From positions 88,310,965 through 88,374,964 of the forward strand of contig OX352765.1 of NCBI GenBank assembly GCA_947095585.1: a stretch of 64,000 nt of DNA, written 5' to 3'. Shown here piece after piece: positions 21,990 to 33,921 of the stretch. The notes below the pieces were generated by a model. That model ran no database searches. It was not told where the DNA came from and was given only the letters and a program-made list of their open reading frames with translations. Every line of letters begins with the position of its first letter. Within the stretch, counting starts at the first letter, position 1. Origin of the DNA: Nephrocerus scutellatus. Lineage: Eukaryota > Arthropoda > Insecta > Diptera > Pipunculidae. The position numbers were made by a program, and so were the translations under genes.

Positions 21990-22740
21990 AAAAAATTCAA
22001 GCTTTTCATCTATGATCACACAATATTCCTAGAATTATCATACAATCTACCTTTATCCATCTACCTATGATTCTAAAATACATCAATAATTCAGCTATAA
22101 TCATCTAATAGTCTTCCCATAATTTATCTTCCATCATCACATAATATATATACTCAAAATTATCTGTAGTCTACTTATAATCATCATAGTCTGATTTTTT
22201 AAAATATCTTTAATTATATATAATTCAACTCACCATAATCATCTATAATTCATCCATAAACATCCTCTTATCGTCTTACAAACTACCTATAGTTTGTATA
22301 ACTACGTATAACTATCTTATAAACTATCCATCATTGAATCGAGTACGTCAGCACATTCATCTACTTCATCCCAATACGTACCTATAATTCTTCTATAATC
22401 GGTTAATTACCAAGCCATAATTCTACAATCATACTATAATTATCATTATGTATAACCATCCTATAATCATCATTTTACAATTTTCCTATGTTTTTCCTAT
22501 AACTCTGCTATAATAATTCTATAATCTACGGAAACTATCCTTTCATCATCCAACAATCTTGCCATCATCTACCTTTATCTTATAAGATCCGTCGTTGAAT
22601 CGGGAACGTTGGAACATCCATTCATGTCATCACTTTACATACTTAAAATTTCCTTTAATTGTAATAATTAAGCCGTAACTCTATAATTGTAACATAATCT
22701 ATCTATAATTTGCTTAAAGTCATCCTATAAAGATCATACA
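21990..22740 (+). repeat. AT-rich degenerate array with a tandem 265-bp unit
   Basis: Repeated CTATAATCATC, CATCTATAATTC and similar words throughout. Two longer units are visible from 22322 and 22587, each starting near CATC(A)TTGAATCG(A/G)G(T/A)ACGT and continuing alike for about 150 bases. Confidence 0.65.
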
Positions 22741-22744
22741 TTCC

Positions 22745-23040
22745 TATAAACCATACTAATATTATAAATGTGAAAGTAACTTTGTCTGTCTGTTACCTTT
22801 TTAAGGCTAAACGGCTGGACAGATTTGGTTCATTTTAAAATGTTCATAATAGTCCGGGGATGATTATAGGAACCTAGAAAATTGAAAAATTCCGGAAAAA
22901 CTTGGCTACAATTTTGGGTCAGTGGTGGGTACGTTGGGGTGGGGCTCAATGGGGTGCATTGGTTTCAATGGAGGAGCGTTCATTTTGATTTGATTAGTAG
23001 GGTGTGAGGATCAGCCAGACAACGCCTGTTATTTTATCTT
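22745..23040 (+). mobile_element. Helitron-like relic
   Basis: Begins CTAATATTATAAATGTGAAAG then TTTGTCTGTCTGTTACC, a start widely seen in non-autonomous insect Helitrons. A G/T-rich stretch (22918-22990) follows, then GGATCAGCCAGACAACGCCTG, similar to the GATCAGCCGCAAAACGCGGGG 3' hairpin region at 32.97 kb. The CTAG terminus is not preserved, so the right boundary is uncertain. Confidence 0.5.
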
Positions 23041-23202
23041 TTGGTGGGTTTAAATGGTGTATTGGGGGTGGTAGTCGGCGGGTCCTGGGCAACGGCGGGG
23101 TTAAAAAATAGTTCTCCAATATATCTAATACAATCATCCCATAATCTGGCTGTGTTCATCCTTGCTATACAGGTCAGAAGACGAGCAGAGTGAAAAGCAC
23201 TA

Positions 23203-23720
23203 CTTGCAAAGAACGCTGCAATAATTGCCAAGTCCACAATTAATTCTTCAAGAGTACCTATCTTGTTATTACTTCCAAGCTAAATGCTGCAAGAGATTCC
23301 AAGTCCACAACTAATACGTCATGAGTACCTACCTTCCTATTACTTCCAAGCTAAGCGCTACAAGAATTTTCCAATCTACAGCTAATACTTCAAGAGTAAC
23401 TACGTTGCTATATCTTCCAATCGGAACGCTAAAAGATTTTCCAAAGCCCACAACTAATCGTTCAAGAGTACCTAACTTGTTATTACTTCCAAGATAAACA
23501 CTGCAAGAGTTTGCAAGACGACAACTAATACTTTAAGAGTGCCTACCTTGCTATCACTTCCAAGCTAAACGCTTCAAGAGTTACAAAGTCAACAACTAAT
23601 AGTTCAAGAGTACCTTCCTTGCTATTACTTCCAAGCTAAACTCGGCAAAATTTTCCAAAGCCCACAACTAATTATTTACTATTACTCCCAAAGCTAAACG
23701 GTTCTTTGCGAGTCCAAATG
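23203..23720 (+). repeat. 71-bp satellite, about 7 units
   Basis: The word ACTTCCAAGCTAA recurs at 23271, 23342, about 23412, 23485, 23556 and 23627, a 71-72 bp spacing, then at 23684 after a shortened unit. Each unit also carries CCACAACTAAT and TTCAAGAGTACCTACCTTG. It abuts the 3' end of the CR1-type LINE. Confidence 0.9.
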
Positions 23721-23739
23721 CTTTAATCACGGTCAGGAA

Positions 23740-25440
23740 AATCTACAAAAACCCCTGACAAAGAAAATATTACATAAAATACAAGGCGTAAGTCAGCCTT
23801 CAGAAATTCTTGGATCCTCTATTGAACAATTTGGAGCTTCAGGCACTGATTGACATTTATTTTGAAGGCCTGTAGATTAAACGATTCGGGAAACACGGAG
23901 TCGATTATGTCACTCTTGGATAAAAGGAAGATTTGAAATGTTGGGCTCTACCTGGAAAAAGGTTTTAAGGCAGATCTATTTTGATTTGAACTGGAACAAG
24001 TACTTACGTTGCCAACAAAACGACCTAGAACTAGAGGGTTTCTGAGCATCTACCGTACTAAAATTTGTAGAAAACACTTAAAGCTCCTACATTTCGTGTA
24101 TGCTCCAAAAATTCAAGAGATAAGGTAATGGTTACATCGTTTATCATACGGACAACTCTCTTCTGAATTCTATCAAGATAATGCAAATGCGATTTTGAAG
24201 CTCCACCTCCATACGTATTAAATTCCTAAATTGGTCTAACATAGGTTGAAGTGGCTGTCGGTCGAAAGGCCAAAACACTTAGACAAGTACTGGTCCTTTG
24301 TTACCTGGTCTAACATATGTATTATATAATCTTTAGAGCGGGTGAAGTAGAAGTTACGAAGTTTTATAAAACCTAGACTCCGACTCGTTTTTTGTTTGTT
24401 CATAAATTCATAAATATATTCCTTCCAAGAGAGTTCACTGGAAACTTTCAAACCTGACATTTTAAATGAATAAGATCTCGCAATAGGGGCACCATTAATT
24501 ACTAGCGGCACGTAGTGCTGAGCTGCCTTCTGATAAAAAATACAATCCTGGAATTTATTTGGGTTAAATTAGATCTGTTCCAATCAAGAATGACTTGAAT
24601 GTTTAACAGAATAGCCGTATTCATTAAACCTCGCAAACTAATCAAGCGAGAATTGCATTATTTTGACTTACAAACTCAATGGAAACCTATAGCGTTCTAT
24701 CATCAGCAAATTAATGGATATCGCAGGTTGTAGAAGATAGTAGGTCATTAATATATATTTAGAAAAGCGTAGGCGACAAGGAAGACCCTTGTGGTACGCC
24801 AACATTGATCCTATACGAAGTTGAAGAAATACCATCCAATACAAATTTTACTTTGGGGGTTCCATAAATAACCTTCAATCCGTGCAATGAGAGAGGTGTC
24901 TAAGTTGAGCGAACGAATCTTATTTATAAGACAAACGTGCAATACTCGATCAAAATCCTTTGAAATATCCAGTGACAATGCTTCGCAGTTTTTGCGAAAT
25001 CAAGATAGAAGTGCATTCGTATCCAGATAGCTTAGTAGTTGGAAAATAATGATAGATTACCTTTGATAAAACCGACAACAACGCAATAGAGCGGTAGTTG
25101 GTAGGTGCAGATTTATCACCTTTTTTCGGATCCATTTTCCAGATTAAGGGAAAAATACCAGTCTTCACTAAGAAATGAAACAATTTGCTAAAAAGTTTCG
25201 CCAGAGTATGAATATATCTTTTCAATAATAATGGCGGAATGCCGTCGGGTCCAGTTGCTTTATTGAGGTCGAGTTCTTAGAGAATCTTTGAAAAAACCAG
25301 TGGCCGGAAATAGTTTTTAGACATATTGGGACTACATTCGGAAGAATTGTTGGGCTTTGGTTAGATAAAGGAAGGGTAGACGGACAAGGAAAATGCGAAT
25401 CTAAGAGATTAGGTTTCTCCATACCAGTTTTATAAATTCG
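23740..25440 (-). mobile_element. LINE, CR1/L2-type, reverse transcriptase to 3' end
   Basis: Minus-strand relic of ORF2. 25225-24950 carries the N-terminal RT part (KLFHFLVKTGIFPLIWKM, KKGDKSAPTNYRSIALLSV). Further on come VPQGSSLSPTLF and the catalytic FADD (24710-24699). The frame 24511-24320 gives LVINGAPIARSYSFKMSGLK and LGFIKL. After a 62-bp insertion the reading continues YNTYVRPI, GGASKSHLHYLDRIQKR and, near 23880, DSVFPESFNLQAFK. Frameshifts and stops throughout make it inactive. The endonuclease is missing. Confidence 0.85.
24244..24305 (-). mobile_element. 62-bp LINE tail insertion with 12-bp target duplication
   Basis: Reads GGTTGAAGTGGCTGTCGG ... ACTTAGAC ... TGGTCC, the 3' tail of the LOA/I-type LINE. 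It is flanked by the perfect direct repeat TGGTCTAACATA (24232-24243 and 24306-24317). Removing the insert and one repeat restores the host LINE reading YNTYVRPI. This fixes the 3' terminus of the donor LINE. Confidence 0.85.
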
Positions 25441-25449
25441 TTTCTGATC

Positions 25450-27190
25450 ATTTCTACTTGTGGAGGAAAATTTTAAATCATCGAATAGCCCAATGGAAAC
25501 TCTTCGATTTTCTTAGTTGGTTGCACCTTAGAAGTGGCAAAATTCCCCTAGTCCTTCTATTTCTATGACAGCGCTTATAAGGCCAATACCGCACAAATTT
25601 TCTGTCACTAACAAATGTGAAAATTGGGCACCCTATAGGAGAATTATCAGTAACAGGAAGCAACCAACCATAGAAACGACAACGACCAACAACTCACAGC
25701 ATGGTAGCGGTGCCCACGTTGCATTTCACCTTGATACAATGCATCGTATTGCTGCACCGCGCGTTGGGTTATCATACATACTGCCTGTATGAATATGTGT
25801 GCATATGTGTGCTTGTATGAGTGGTGCGGTCAGCTTACTTAAAACGTCGACAGGTGATTTAAGTCCGGAAATAACCCAATCTCCCACAATATCGGACAGA
25901 CAGACATACGGACAGACACACAAAATAACACAGAACTGCTGCACAAAAGAAAGCCAAAACGTGGGTTGCAGAGTCATGGAGATGTAAGTTGGTCGGTCAT
26001 GTTGTTGTATCGCTCCGGCCGACTCGTATCTTGTGCAGTATTACACAGCTACTGGAGAGAGCATGCGAAGGAATAGATTCGACCACACTAATCTCAGCAA
26101 CGGAGCGATGTTATATTATCCAAAAGATACGAACATGACTTGGTATACTCGTTGGTATACATTGATATTTATATTGGACACGACCATTATGTGGATGTGT
26201 AAAGTGAAAATGCATTTCACATAGAAACAACAAAACGGCAGACAAATCCAAACATTGTCGATGGAGGGACGAAAGAACGGACGGACGTGACACATCCAAA
26301 ACAGACTAATCATAATCGCATTGCCGTTGCAGTTGCTGCTGCTTTGTACCTTCATTGTGGCGAGGAATATCTTGGGTAATTGTATACACACACACACACA
26401 CACACACACACCCACTTTCACACTCGCATTAAGGCATGCACCGACAACAACGTTGCAATGGCAAGTAATGTAAGGCCCCGTGCCTAACACAAATAAGTTG
26501 GCGATGCATTGCGAATCACACCGGAACTCCTGGCTGGATACCAACCATCATGAACTGGACCTAAATTGGTCTTCTCACACTCGACTCTACCCCGGTGCAC
26601 AAAACCTTTTAATAATAATCACAGTAACAGAGCAATAGCCATGCCAGAGTACATAAGTCAAGTCTATCGCATCGCATCGCTTCGACTCTACATGCCACGC
26701 CTTCCATTATAGTCAAAGTGTGGTTTCTATCGAAAAACAAGCCAAAAACTGCCGAATATTGGCCCAATGCGTTTGGAGTTTTAGTCGACAGATTCATATA
26801 CACACACGCTGGCACCGCACAGGTAGTCGTCGTAGTCATTAGTTGCCGTACCACACACACACCCACACACGACAAAACTGATGAACAGATTCTGGTTACA
26901 TTTCCTGACATTTTGACTGAGGTGTTAATTCAGCGGTTTGGCCAAGGATGTGGTTGCACTTGGCAGTGGTGCAATAACAACTGATGCAAGCGAAGGAGCG
27001 CAAATAATACACAATTTGTATCTTTAGATTTTGGGGATGCAAAATGCGCAAATTTAGGTGCTCAGCCGAACGAACAATTCTTGAAATGCCAGTGTCAGGA
27101 CCGAAGGTTGATAAAGTTAATTTTCAAATACTATTATAGAGGGTGTTATCACGAAAGTTCTAATTAGTTCTTTATATAATTAAAAAAGTA
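25450..27190. other. no recognisable gene
   Basis: Unique-looking sequence, locally richer in GC, with CA-type tracts. The 142-codon minus-strand frame at 26116-26544 spans the (CA)n tract and has no motif; I treat it as chance. Confidence 0.45.
26385..26411. repeat. (CA)n microsatellite
   Basis: About 13 CA units, followed by CCCACTTTCACAC. Confidence 0.95.
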
Positions 27191-27203
27191 AAAACCCGTA
27201 TTA

Positions 27204-27464
27204 TTATAATTTTCGGCGCGACAGACCATTGCGGTCCAAGGCCTAGCTTCTCGCGACCATTTATGTTGCGCATGTATATTTTTGGACCGTCAATTAAAGG
27301 CCGGATCCGAACGGCATATTGAGAAGGTTTCCGTGACAAGTTATTACTCTCGGAACGTTTATCATCTATTCGCGAAAGGTGGAAAATACTTTTGGTATTA
27401 CTGTGAATCGAACAACGAACCACCTGCTAAGTAGCCATTAGCATTTCCACTGAGACATGGTCCC
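27204..27464 (-). mobile_element. tRNA-derived SINE, near full length
   Basis: The reverse complement starts GGGACCATGTCTCAGTGG (box A region), has GTTGTTCGATTCAC (box B), and ends CCAATGGTCTGTCGCGCC (reverse of GGCGCGACAGACCATTG) with an A/T-rich ATT tail. The direct repeat CCCGTATTA flanks it (27195-27203 and 27462-27470), a likely target duplication that overlaps the element end by a few bases. Such elements are transcribed by RNA polymerase III and mobilised by LINE enzymes. Confidence 0.8.
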
Positions 27465-27479
27465 GTATTAGCAGTAAAA

Positions 27480-29595
27480 AATCAGGAGTGAATTACAAAG
27501 TAACAGTCTCCATATTAAAGAAAAATATTAAAGAAAGCTGCCGCATAAGGCGGGTTTGCAGATTTTTTTATAAGGAAAAAAGAAAAACAACGCAATAGAA
27601 AATGTTCTTATATGTGGTATCTATTTTCAACTAAAAGAAATACGTGAGGACAACTGCAAGCTTGAAGTCAAACTGGGATATATTTCTCCGTAAATAATTT
27701 TGTATAACATATAACCCACTTATGATTTTTTTAAAGACCTTCTCATGATTATAAGACGTCACTGAAATAGAAATTCCAGCTGTAACACCCTTTTTTGTTT
27801 AATAATCATGCGTTCCATCTACACAATTGTGAATGAATGGCGAATCTTATTCAGTGTGGTCAACAAATATAAATTTGCAATTCATTTCGGGTCAATTGCC
27901 CTTCTAAAAACAGTAAATCAAGTAACCATACCTGGTTATATATTGTGCAGAGATATGAAATTGCAAAATGGAATAATGAGATATCATGCAAATTGAATGT
28001 TAGTGCGATATTAAAGCATTGGCTCTATTGTTCATAATATGCATGGTCCTTCGAGCCGGATTAAATGTGAACTGCATAAGAAAAAATACGCATAAGAAAT
28101 CTTAGACTAGATTTCATTAGATTTGCAAGTCTTGTATTTTTGGTGTGTTCACTTATCGTAAAAAGTGCACATAAACTATAGATCAGCGTTGGCTTTTTGT
28201 TTTTTTGAGGTCGGAGCTTTTTCAAAGAATTTTCTTTTTTTCACGCTTAACACGCGACTCGCGACACGCGTCAAAAGCGGGATATCAAAATTGGCCTTTA
28301 ACATTGAGCCACTCGCCAAAATTTCAGCTCTCTAGCTCGTGCGAAAGGTGGTTAAAAATGCATGCTGGTTGGCATCGGCTTGATATTGGGAACGGTGATG
28401 TTACGAGGATAGACCCCAGTTTAGAGTGACATTTGTTGTACCCCTCACTCCCCTTTATAACGAATTAAATTACATATTGGGAATTCTTTGTGATATTGGC
28501 AACAGATGTCGCTAGGCGTGGTTTTTACTTTTTATTTTGAGTCTGCTGTAGTTAAAGCTGGTACAGTATTTTTTTCACTTTTGTAATCTTTTTATTTCAC
28601 TTCAATATTTCACCTCAAAATACGATAAACAAAAATCGTCATTTGCCCAATAAGACTTAAGAGTCACGAGCAATATAATTGATAAGAAAAAACCTAAAGC
28701 AACAGTGGGAATGAATTCTACCAAAGCAGGTTATATATCATTTTTGCTCTATATATCCTGATTTGATATTATCGATATCGATGTAGAGTAATTTTTTCAT
28801 TCGTTGTGTGAATTGAAAAAGCATTAAGCTAAAACCACAAATATATTACGTACACACAACTATTACTGTTGTTGTGGTTTATATTAAAAAAAGAGCAAAT
28901 GTAATAATATAAAGATCTAACCAATTCAATTTTCGTAAAAGTCAAACAACTTAGGAAATGAGGAAACAATCACATTATACCGGTGGCTTCAACCGCCTCA
29001 TCCAACCTCACAATAAACACAAAATCAAAACAGTTCACTACTTGTACCTTGAATTGCCAAATCTAATACATTTAAAAGGACGCACCATCCACAGAATCGT
29101 GTGTGTGTGTTCAAATATCCTTGTAAATTATACTTTTTCAAGTCTTGTCAGGCGTACAATGGTTCTTCGTCATTTCAATTTTATTTGAACCTTCCCTTAT
29201 CATTTGTCAAATAATGGTTCATGTGCTCATAGCAGGTCTGCTTTTCTGTTTAATTTTTACTAAATGATCATCAAAATCCTTTCAAAAAAATTTAAACATT
29301 TTCTTCGCCAAAATGCAAAGACCATCTTAACTTATTGTAGCTTGTAGAGATTTGTTGGTTCATTGAAGAACTAAAATGTTAATCATAAATTTGTTCTGCA
29401 CCCTCTTATGTAGAAGATATCCTTATATTAGGATATTAGGACTGGATGGATAGCAAAACATTTTCCAAATGTTTTTTTTATAATGGGTTAAGGATACGAA
29501 ACTAAAACATAAGTGTAAAATGATTAACGAAAATAGTTTGTGGAATTGTGGTTGTAATTGTCTCTTTGCTTCATATCAGATGTTTTTTTAAGCTC
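27480..29595. other. no recognisable gene
   Basis: AT-rich, apparently unique. No motif found in the open frames, including 28205-28429. Confidence 0.45.
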
Positions 29596-29599
29596 GATA

Positions 29600-29890
29600 G
29601 AACTTCAGATTTTAAAATATAATACAAAAAACTTGTCTTCTTAACAAACCCGCTAAGAAAAAAATAAGCATAATCGCTATACACAAGTTTGCGATAAAAG
29701 AACGGAACTGATCTAGAGCACAATCCATGTAAGAACGACTCATATGATGATCTCGTGGCTTTAATTCCTGTATCAGCTGGATCATATACGGTTGTACTCC
29801 AAGATCTTTGCGCAAAATTTTCTACGTAGTGGACGGATAGAGCCCCAATTCCTGCGACTGACGACGAATCGGAAAATTTATATCCATCAC
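29600..29890 (-). mobile_element. Tc1/mariner relic, same family as 34.7 kb
   Basis: The minus strand reads PIRRQSQELGLYPST, a stop, then KILRKDLGVQPYMIQLIQEL and KPRDHH, matching residues about 91-131 of the 34.7-kb transposase. After a frameshift it gives FYRKLVYSDYAYFFLSGFV, its FSDEAH block with the first catalytic Asp kept. It joins an RTE-type LINE directly at about 29890. Confidence 0.8.
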
Positions 29891-31000
29891 CTGTCTAAGG
29901 ATGTAAATCTGAATAATTGTTGATTTGCTGGGATGAAGCCACACTGGACCAATGATGAATTTATGGCGTATTGGCCTATTCTGTCTTGAAGGATAGAGGA
30001 GAAAATCTTATACGCGTTACTTAACAACTATATACCACAATAATTGCTGCATGTTGTGAGGTCTCCTTTATTATGTAAGTGGCACAGAATGCCTCTTCGC
30101 TAGTATTGTAGCATCGCATCTTCCTCCCATACTTGAACTATTATTTCATTAGTTCCTCGATGTATTGCGGGGCCTACTGTTTTGATCAGCTCCGCTGGGA
30201 TAACATATAATATTTGGGCCTGTTTTTGAGCTGATTTATCGCTCTGCTAACTACGTCTATCCTTGGCGGCGGCAGCATAGTGTGGCCTTCGGTCTATGGT
30301 GGAGCCTCCAATTCCTTAGTTAGCTGGCAAATTAGCAAGTCAGTGCCTTTTGCAGCAAGACGCCTTTGAGATCTTTGTCTTTGCAGTATGTGCAACGCAG
30401 TGTATATTGCGTCATACCGTGGACTCTTCGGTAGAACTTTTGCGGCTGGTGTGGTCCTCACTCTCTGTACTGTTTTAGTTCACGGACGAAATTCATCTCC
30501 TAGTCTGCTTTCTTACGCAGATGCTATCTTTCGTGATAATGCCATCCGCACTCAACAAGATAGTGGTCCGAGTCGAAGTTGGTACCTCAGAACGTTCGTA
30601 CCGTCATCCGGTTCGGGTTGTGGTCTACTAACACGTGGTCTATCTGGCTGCGAGTTGTTCATTATTCAAAAAATTCTTCTTTTTCATCATCTGGAGAATC
30701 CTCTGTAGATGCGTGAACGTTTATTAGGTTTACGTTTGTAAACCTGTCTAACACGCGAAGGGTTCATAGCTGATCTGCTTTAATGCCGATTCTTTTGTTG
30801 ACTAGAATACCCACCCCGAACACATGATGTCTTGCATGTCAGCTGTAATATATGTCATATTTTGATTTTTTAAGACATCATTCACCGTCAGCCGCTAAGT
30901 CCGCAATATATATATATTTCTGACTCTAATGCATTCTATGTTATTCGCCCTATTCTGCTGATGGCTGACCGCCAAAGAAATATCTATCGCTTATTAAAGA
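29890..31000 (-). mobile_element. LINE fragment, RTE-type, endonuclease plus start of RT
   Basis: Minus-strand relic. Near 30860-30770: Y.IYYSCHARHH.FGVGILV-like endonuclease segment. 30745-30690: NLINVHASTEDSPDDEKEEF. 30660-30540: QIDHVLVDHNPNRM and then FDSDHYLVECGWH, with the SDH catalytic triad residue. Below 30190 the start of RT follows (PRNTSRN, RRPHNMQQLLWY). Many stops. The 106-codon plus-strand frame 30388-30708 is the antisense of the endonuclease. Confidence 0.78.
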
Positions 31001-31009
31001 TACTCAGTA

Positions 31010-32815
31010 GGTATACTACCTAGTAAGCCATAAAAATGTATGCACAGTATTATGTACTAAGTAAGTCAACAAAAAGGATAATGAAGATATTAATCTTTAA
31101 GTTCTACGTTAGACAATTGTTTCGCACTTAAGATCTTAATGTGTGCTAACTTTTTCTTAAATACAAAAAGAAAAACTCACTCATTTTTAAACACATTTAA
31201 CCCATTCCTAGCAACCATCGATTTGGCAGCATCCAACCTTTAAACACGTCACGTCTGATGATGGCCATTTCCTTTCCAACACCGATGCCCGAAACGCCAT
31301 CTCCTACATGTACATCCTGCAGCAAAATGATTGAAAATGGAATATCCGTAAATGGATAACCCTTTCGCGCAATAACCCCAAAAAAACATGCCATTTACAT
31401 GAAATGAAATGCTGCTGCTGACTGTTGACTGCTGGCAGGAATATCCAGTCTCTGGCCATGTCCGGATCGGTGGTGGCATTCTATGTCGACAAGCCGCTTA
31501 GGGAATAAATCCAAGTGTGATATGTTCGTGCATTTTCCATTTGCGCGCGGCGCGCGAAATGAAAACAAATTTGATGAAAATTGAAAAAGGAAATGACGTA
31601 TTGATGTACGTTCCTTGCCGCCCTCTAGTTGTTGTTGGGTGTCGAATGCCAGACCAGCGAAAAAATGACATAAAAACAGGGAAAGGGGAGAAAAAATCTC
31701 GCCATCAACAATAAGGGAAATCGAATTACAAATATGCGCCCTTCGTCGGACGGGTCGTTTCGTCCGCAAGTTTAGGATTTTTTCATTTTTTGTTTGTACT
31801 TTCCATGGACACACATGATGAATCGAGATCGATGAATCGATCGATTTATTGCCAACAACATATTCAGCTCCTTGTGAAGATGAATGCAACTAGATAGACG
31901 AACGACCGACACAACTAAGTGGTTCTGTTCGATGTTAGTTCTAAATACCAGACACGTATTAGGCGATCCATTTGGGAAGGGCATTGAAGGTTTCTTCTAA
32001 GATTGATTTATGTATAACTGAAATATAGCATGGGGCTATAAAGCATAAGGTTGGCAATAAGATTTTTGTTCGTTTCACTCTCGTTTCACTTTGTCAAAGG
32101 AAGTTGTAATTTTGTATTTAACCTTTGACTACTGATGATGAAAGCTGCAGAACTACGTCCCTTATAATTTTTCTCTCATACTAACGGATTTCTTAGAAAG
32201 TAGCTTACTTCTTTTTTGTTTTTGTTTTCAAATCCCTGGCCCTTGATAAGCATTTATTGAATCTGTTTTCCTGTTATGACCCACTAGTTCACGAGTACTG
32301 TATTTGAATAAAATAAGAAAAGACGATACTGTTTGCTGGATTACTGGCCACGAATCCGTATCGGTTCATTAATTGCGAAACCGTGAAAAATCCCGACTTG
32401 TTGCATTCACAAGCGGAGTTTATTCGTTTCTTGATTCCAGTTTTCATTGTTACTTAGTTGGCTGTTGTTATTTTACGTTCGATCGTTAGGGATCTGGTAT
32501 TGAATTGTATTGCATTCTTCATATTCACGATATTACCTATGCATATCTATGCTGAAAACAAAAGCCATTGTGTTGTTGTTGTATAGGTTCTAGTATTGTA
32601 TTGCATTGCGTTCTTTTTCTCCAACAGCCCATAATTCGTTGAAACAATCAGCTGATTCCTTTTCTCTGGTATTTGGCGTACGATAACCTAATAGTTCAGC
32701 ACTTCTCGTTATCAGGCGTGAGTACCATGAACAATAAAAGTATTTCTGAGATGTTTTATAGCGCAAAACCCATCTAGGAACACAAAAGTTAAAAAATAAT
32801 TGACTTTTTACGTTT
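31010..32815. other. no supported gene; one 164-codon open frame
   Basis: The minus strand is open at 31395-31889 (164 codons), the longest frame outside transposons. It contains Ser-Ser-Gln-Gln and basic stretches but no domain, signal or transmembrane pattern that I recognise, and codon usage gives no clear signal. It may be chance in a GC-richer unique segment (31,400-31,950). Confidence 0.35.
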
Positions 32816-32819
32816 ATAT

Positions 32820-33000
32820 GTCACTAAAAATGTAAACTTATGTATAATAATGAAAGTGTCTTTTACAAATCCAAACCGTTGATCGTATCCATTGATAAGT
32901 GGGTGGGTGGTCAGTAGGTCTAATGGTCAGGGGCGGATGGTCAGTTGGGTGCGGGTCAATTGGATGGATCAGCCGCAAAACGCGGGGTATTTCCGCTAGT
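32820..33000 (+). mobile_element. Helitron-like element, 3' end preserved
   Basis: Starts near TATGTATAATAATGAAAGTG and has a GTGGGTGGGTGGTCAG-type interior shared with 3236-3420. It ends with a CCGC...GCGG hairpin (CCGCAAAACGCGG, near 32973), a 10-base spacer, then CTAG followed by T, which are Helitron 3' hallmarks. The 5' TC terminus is not certain. Confidence 0.6.
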
Positions 33001-33838
33001 AACAAGTAAAAAGCATAAAAATTGACAAAAAAAAGGAAATCTTTTTAAAAAAAATATCACAAAAAGAATTGAAGGTAGAATACATACATTGGTGTTATTT
33101 CCTTTCTATAGGTTAACAATTTTCCTATCAAATAGTCTTCCTCGTTTTCTTGCTACATCTCATAAATTTCCTGTAGCCTAACCTCAAGCAGGTCCAGCGT
33201 TTCTTTTTATCTTCTTAAGTTCCTTATTTTGTCGTTATACTCCAATCAGCTAGAGCAAAGAACAAAGCCATGGAAATGAGCGATAACTTTTAAATTCTAT
33301 TTGTATTTATTAAATTCTATGGTATGAATCCAACTTAATCAGCAATACTAACATAGCACAACCCCACTTCAATTACAGCCTTTAGCTGTACACAAGCTTT
33401 TCTGAATAACGTTTAGAAATCTTTATCCGCCTTAAAAAATGTCTTTCCAAAACGGTTGACTTTGACGATGCCTACTCTATGCAGCATATGTTCTATGGCC
33501 AGGTTTTGTAATTCTATTTGAAAAATGCAAAACTATGATATGGGATACGAAACTTTTTAGAGAAATATTTCAAAAGTTCAGTATTTGCGCCCTGATATAA
33601 AAAAGAGCAGGGTATGCTGTATCGTTGACACGGCCGTGGGTTTTGAGCGTGACAACGTCTGCTCGGGACAAAAGGAAAGAAAAAAAAAAACCTTCTTGTC
33701 CCATAGTTCCCAAAATTCCATACCATAATGACCATATTTCAGAATTTCCATAGGAAGAAGTCTTATAGTCGCATCTTAGTCCTACATTCCGAATTTCATG
33801 CGAATCGCTTGTGAAATTGCTTAATTCCCAAAGTACTG

Positions 33839-33921
33839 ACATTTAACGGTGTCTTACTTAACAGAGTATCACTTAACAGTACTCACAACAGTGTGACATT
33901 TAACAGTGTATAACATAACGT
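33839..33921 (+). repeat. imperfect ACTTAACAGTGT repeat
   Basis: Five or so units of 14-17 bases resembling ACATTTAACAGTGT or TCACTTAACAGTAC. Confidence 0.55.

Noticed and set aside
23203..23720. CRISPR-like or promoter array
   Set aside because: Units are contiguous 71-bp tandem copies without unique spacers or a regulatory motif.
26116..26544. 142-codon minus-strand open frame
   Set aside because: It reads through a (CA)n tract, giving a Val-Cys run, and overlaps other frames of similar quality.
30388..30708. 106-codon plus-strand open frame
   Set aside because: Antisense of the RTE-type endonuclease relic.
31395..31889. 164-codon minus-strand open frame, the longest outside transposons
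   Set aside because: No recognisable domain, signal or membrane pattern and no splice or promoter context. Overlapping open frames on both strands here suggest chance in a GC-richer stretch.
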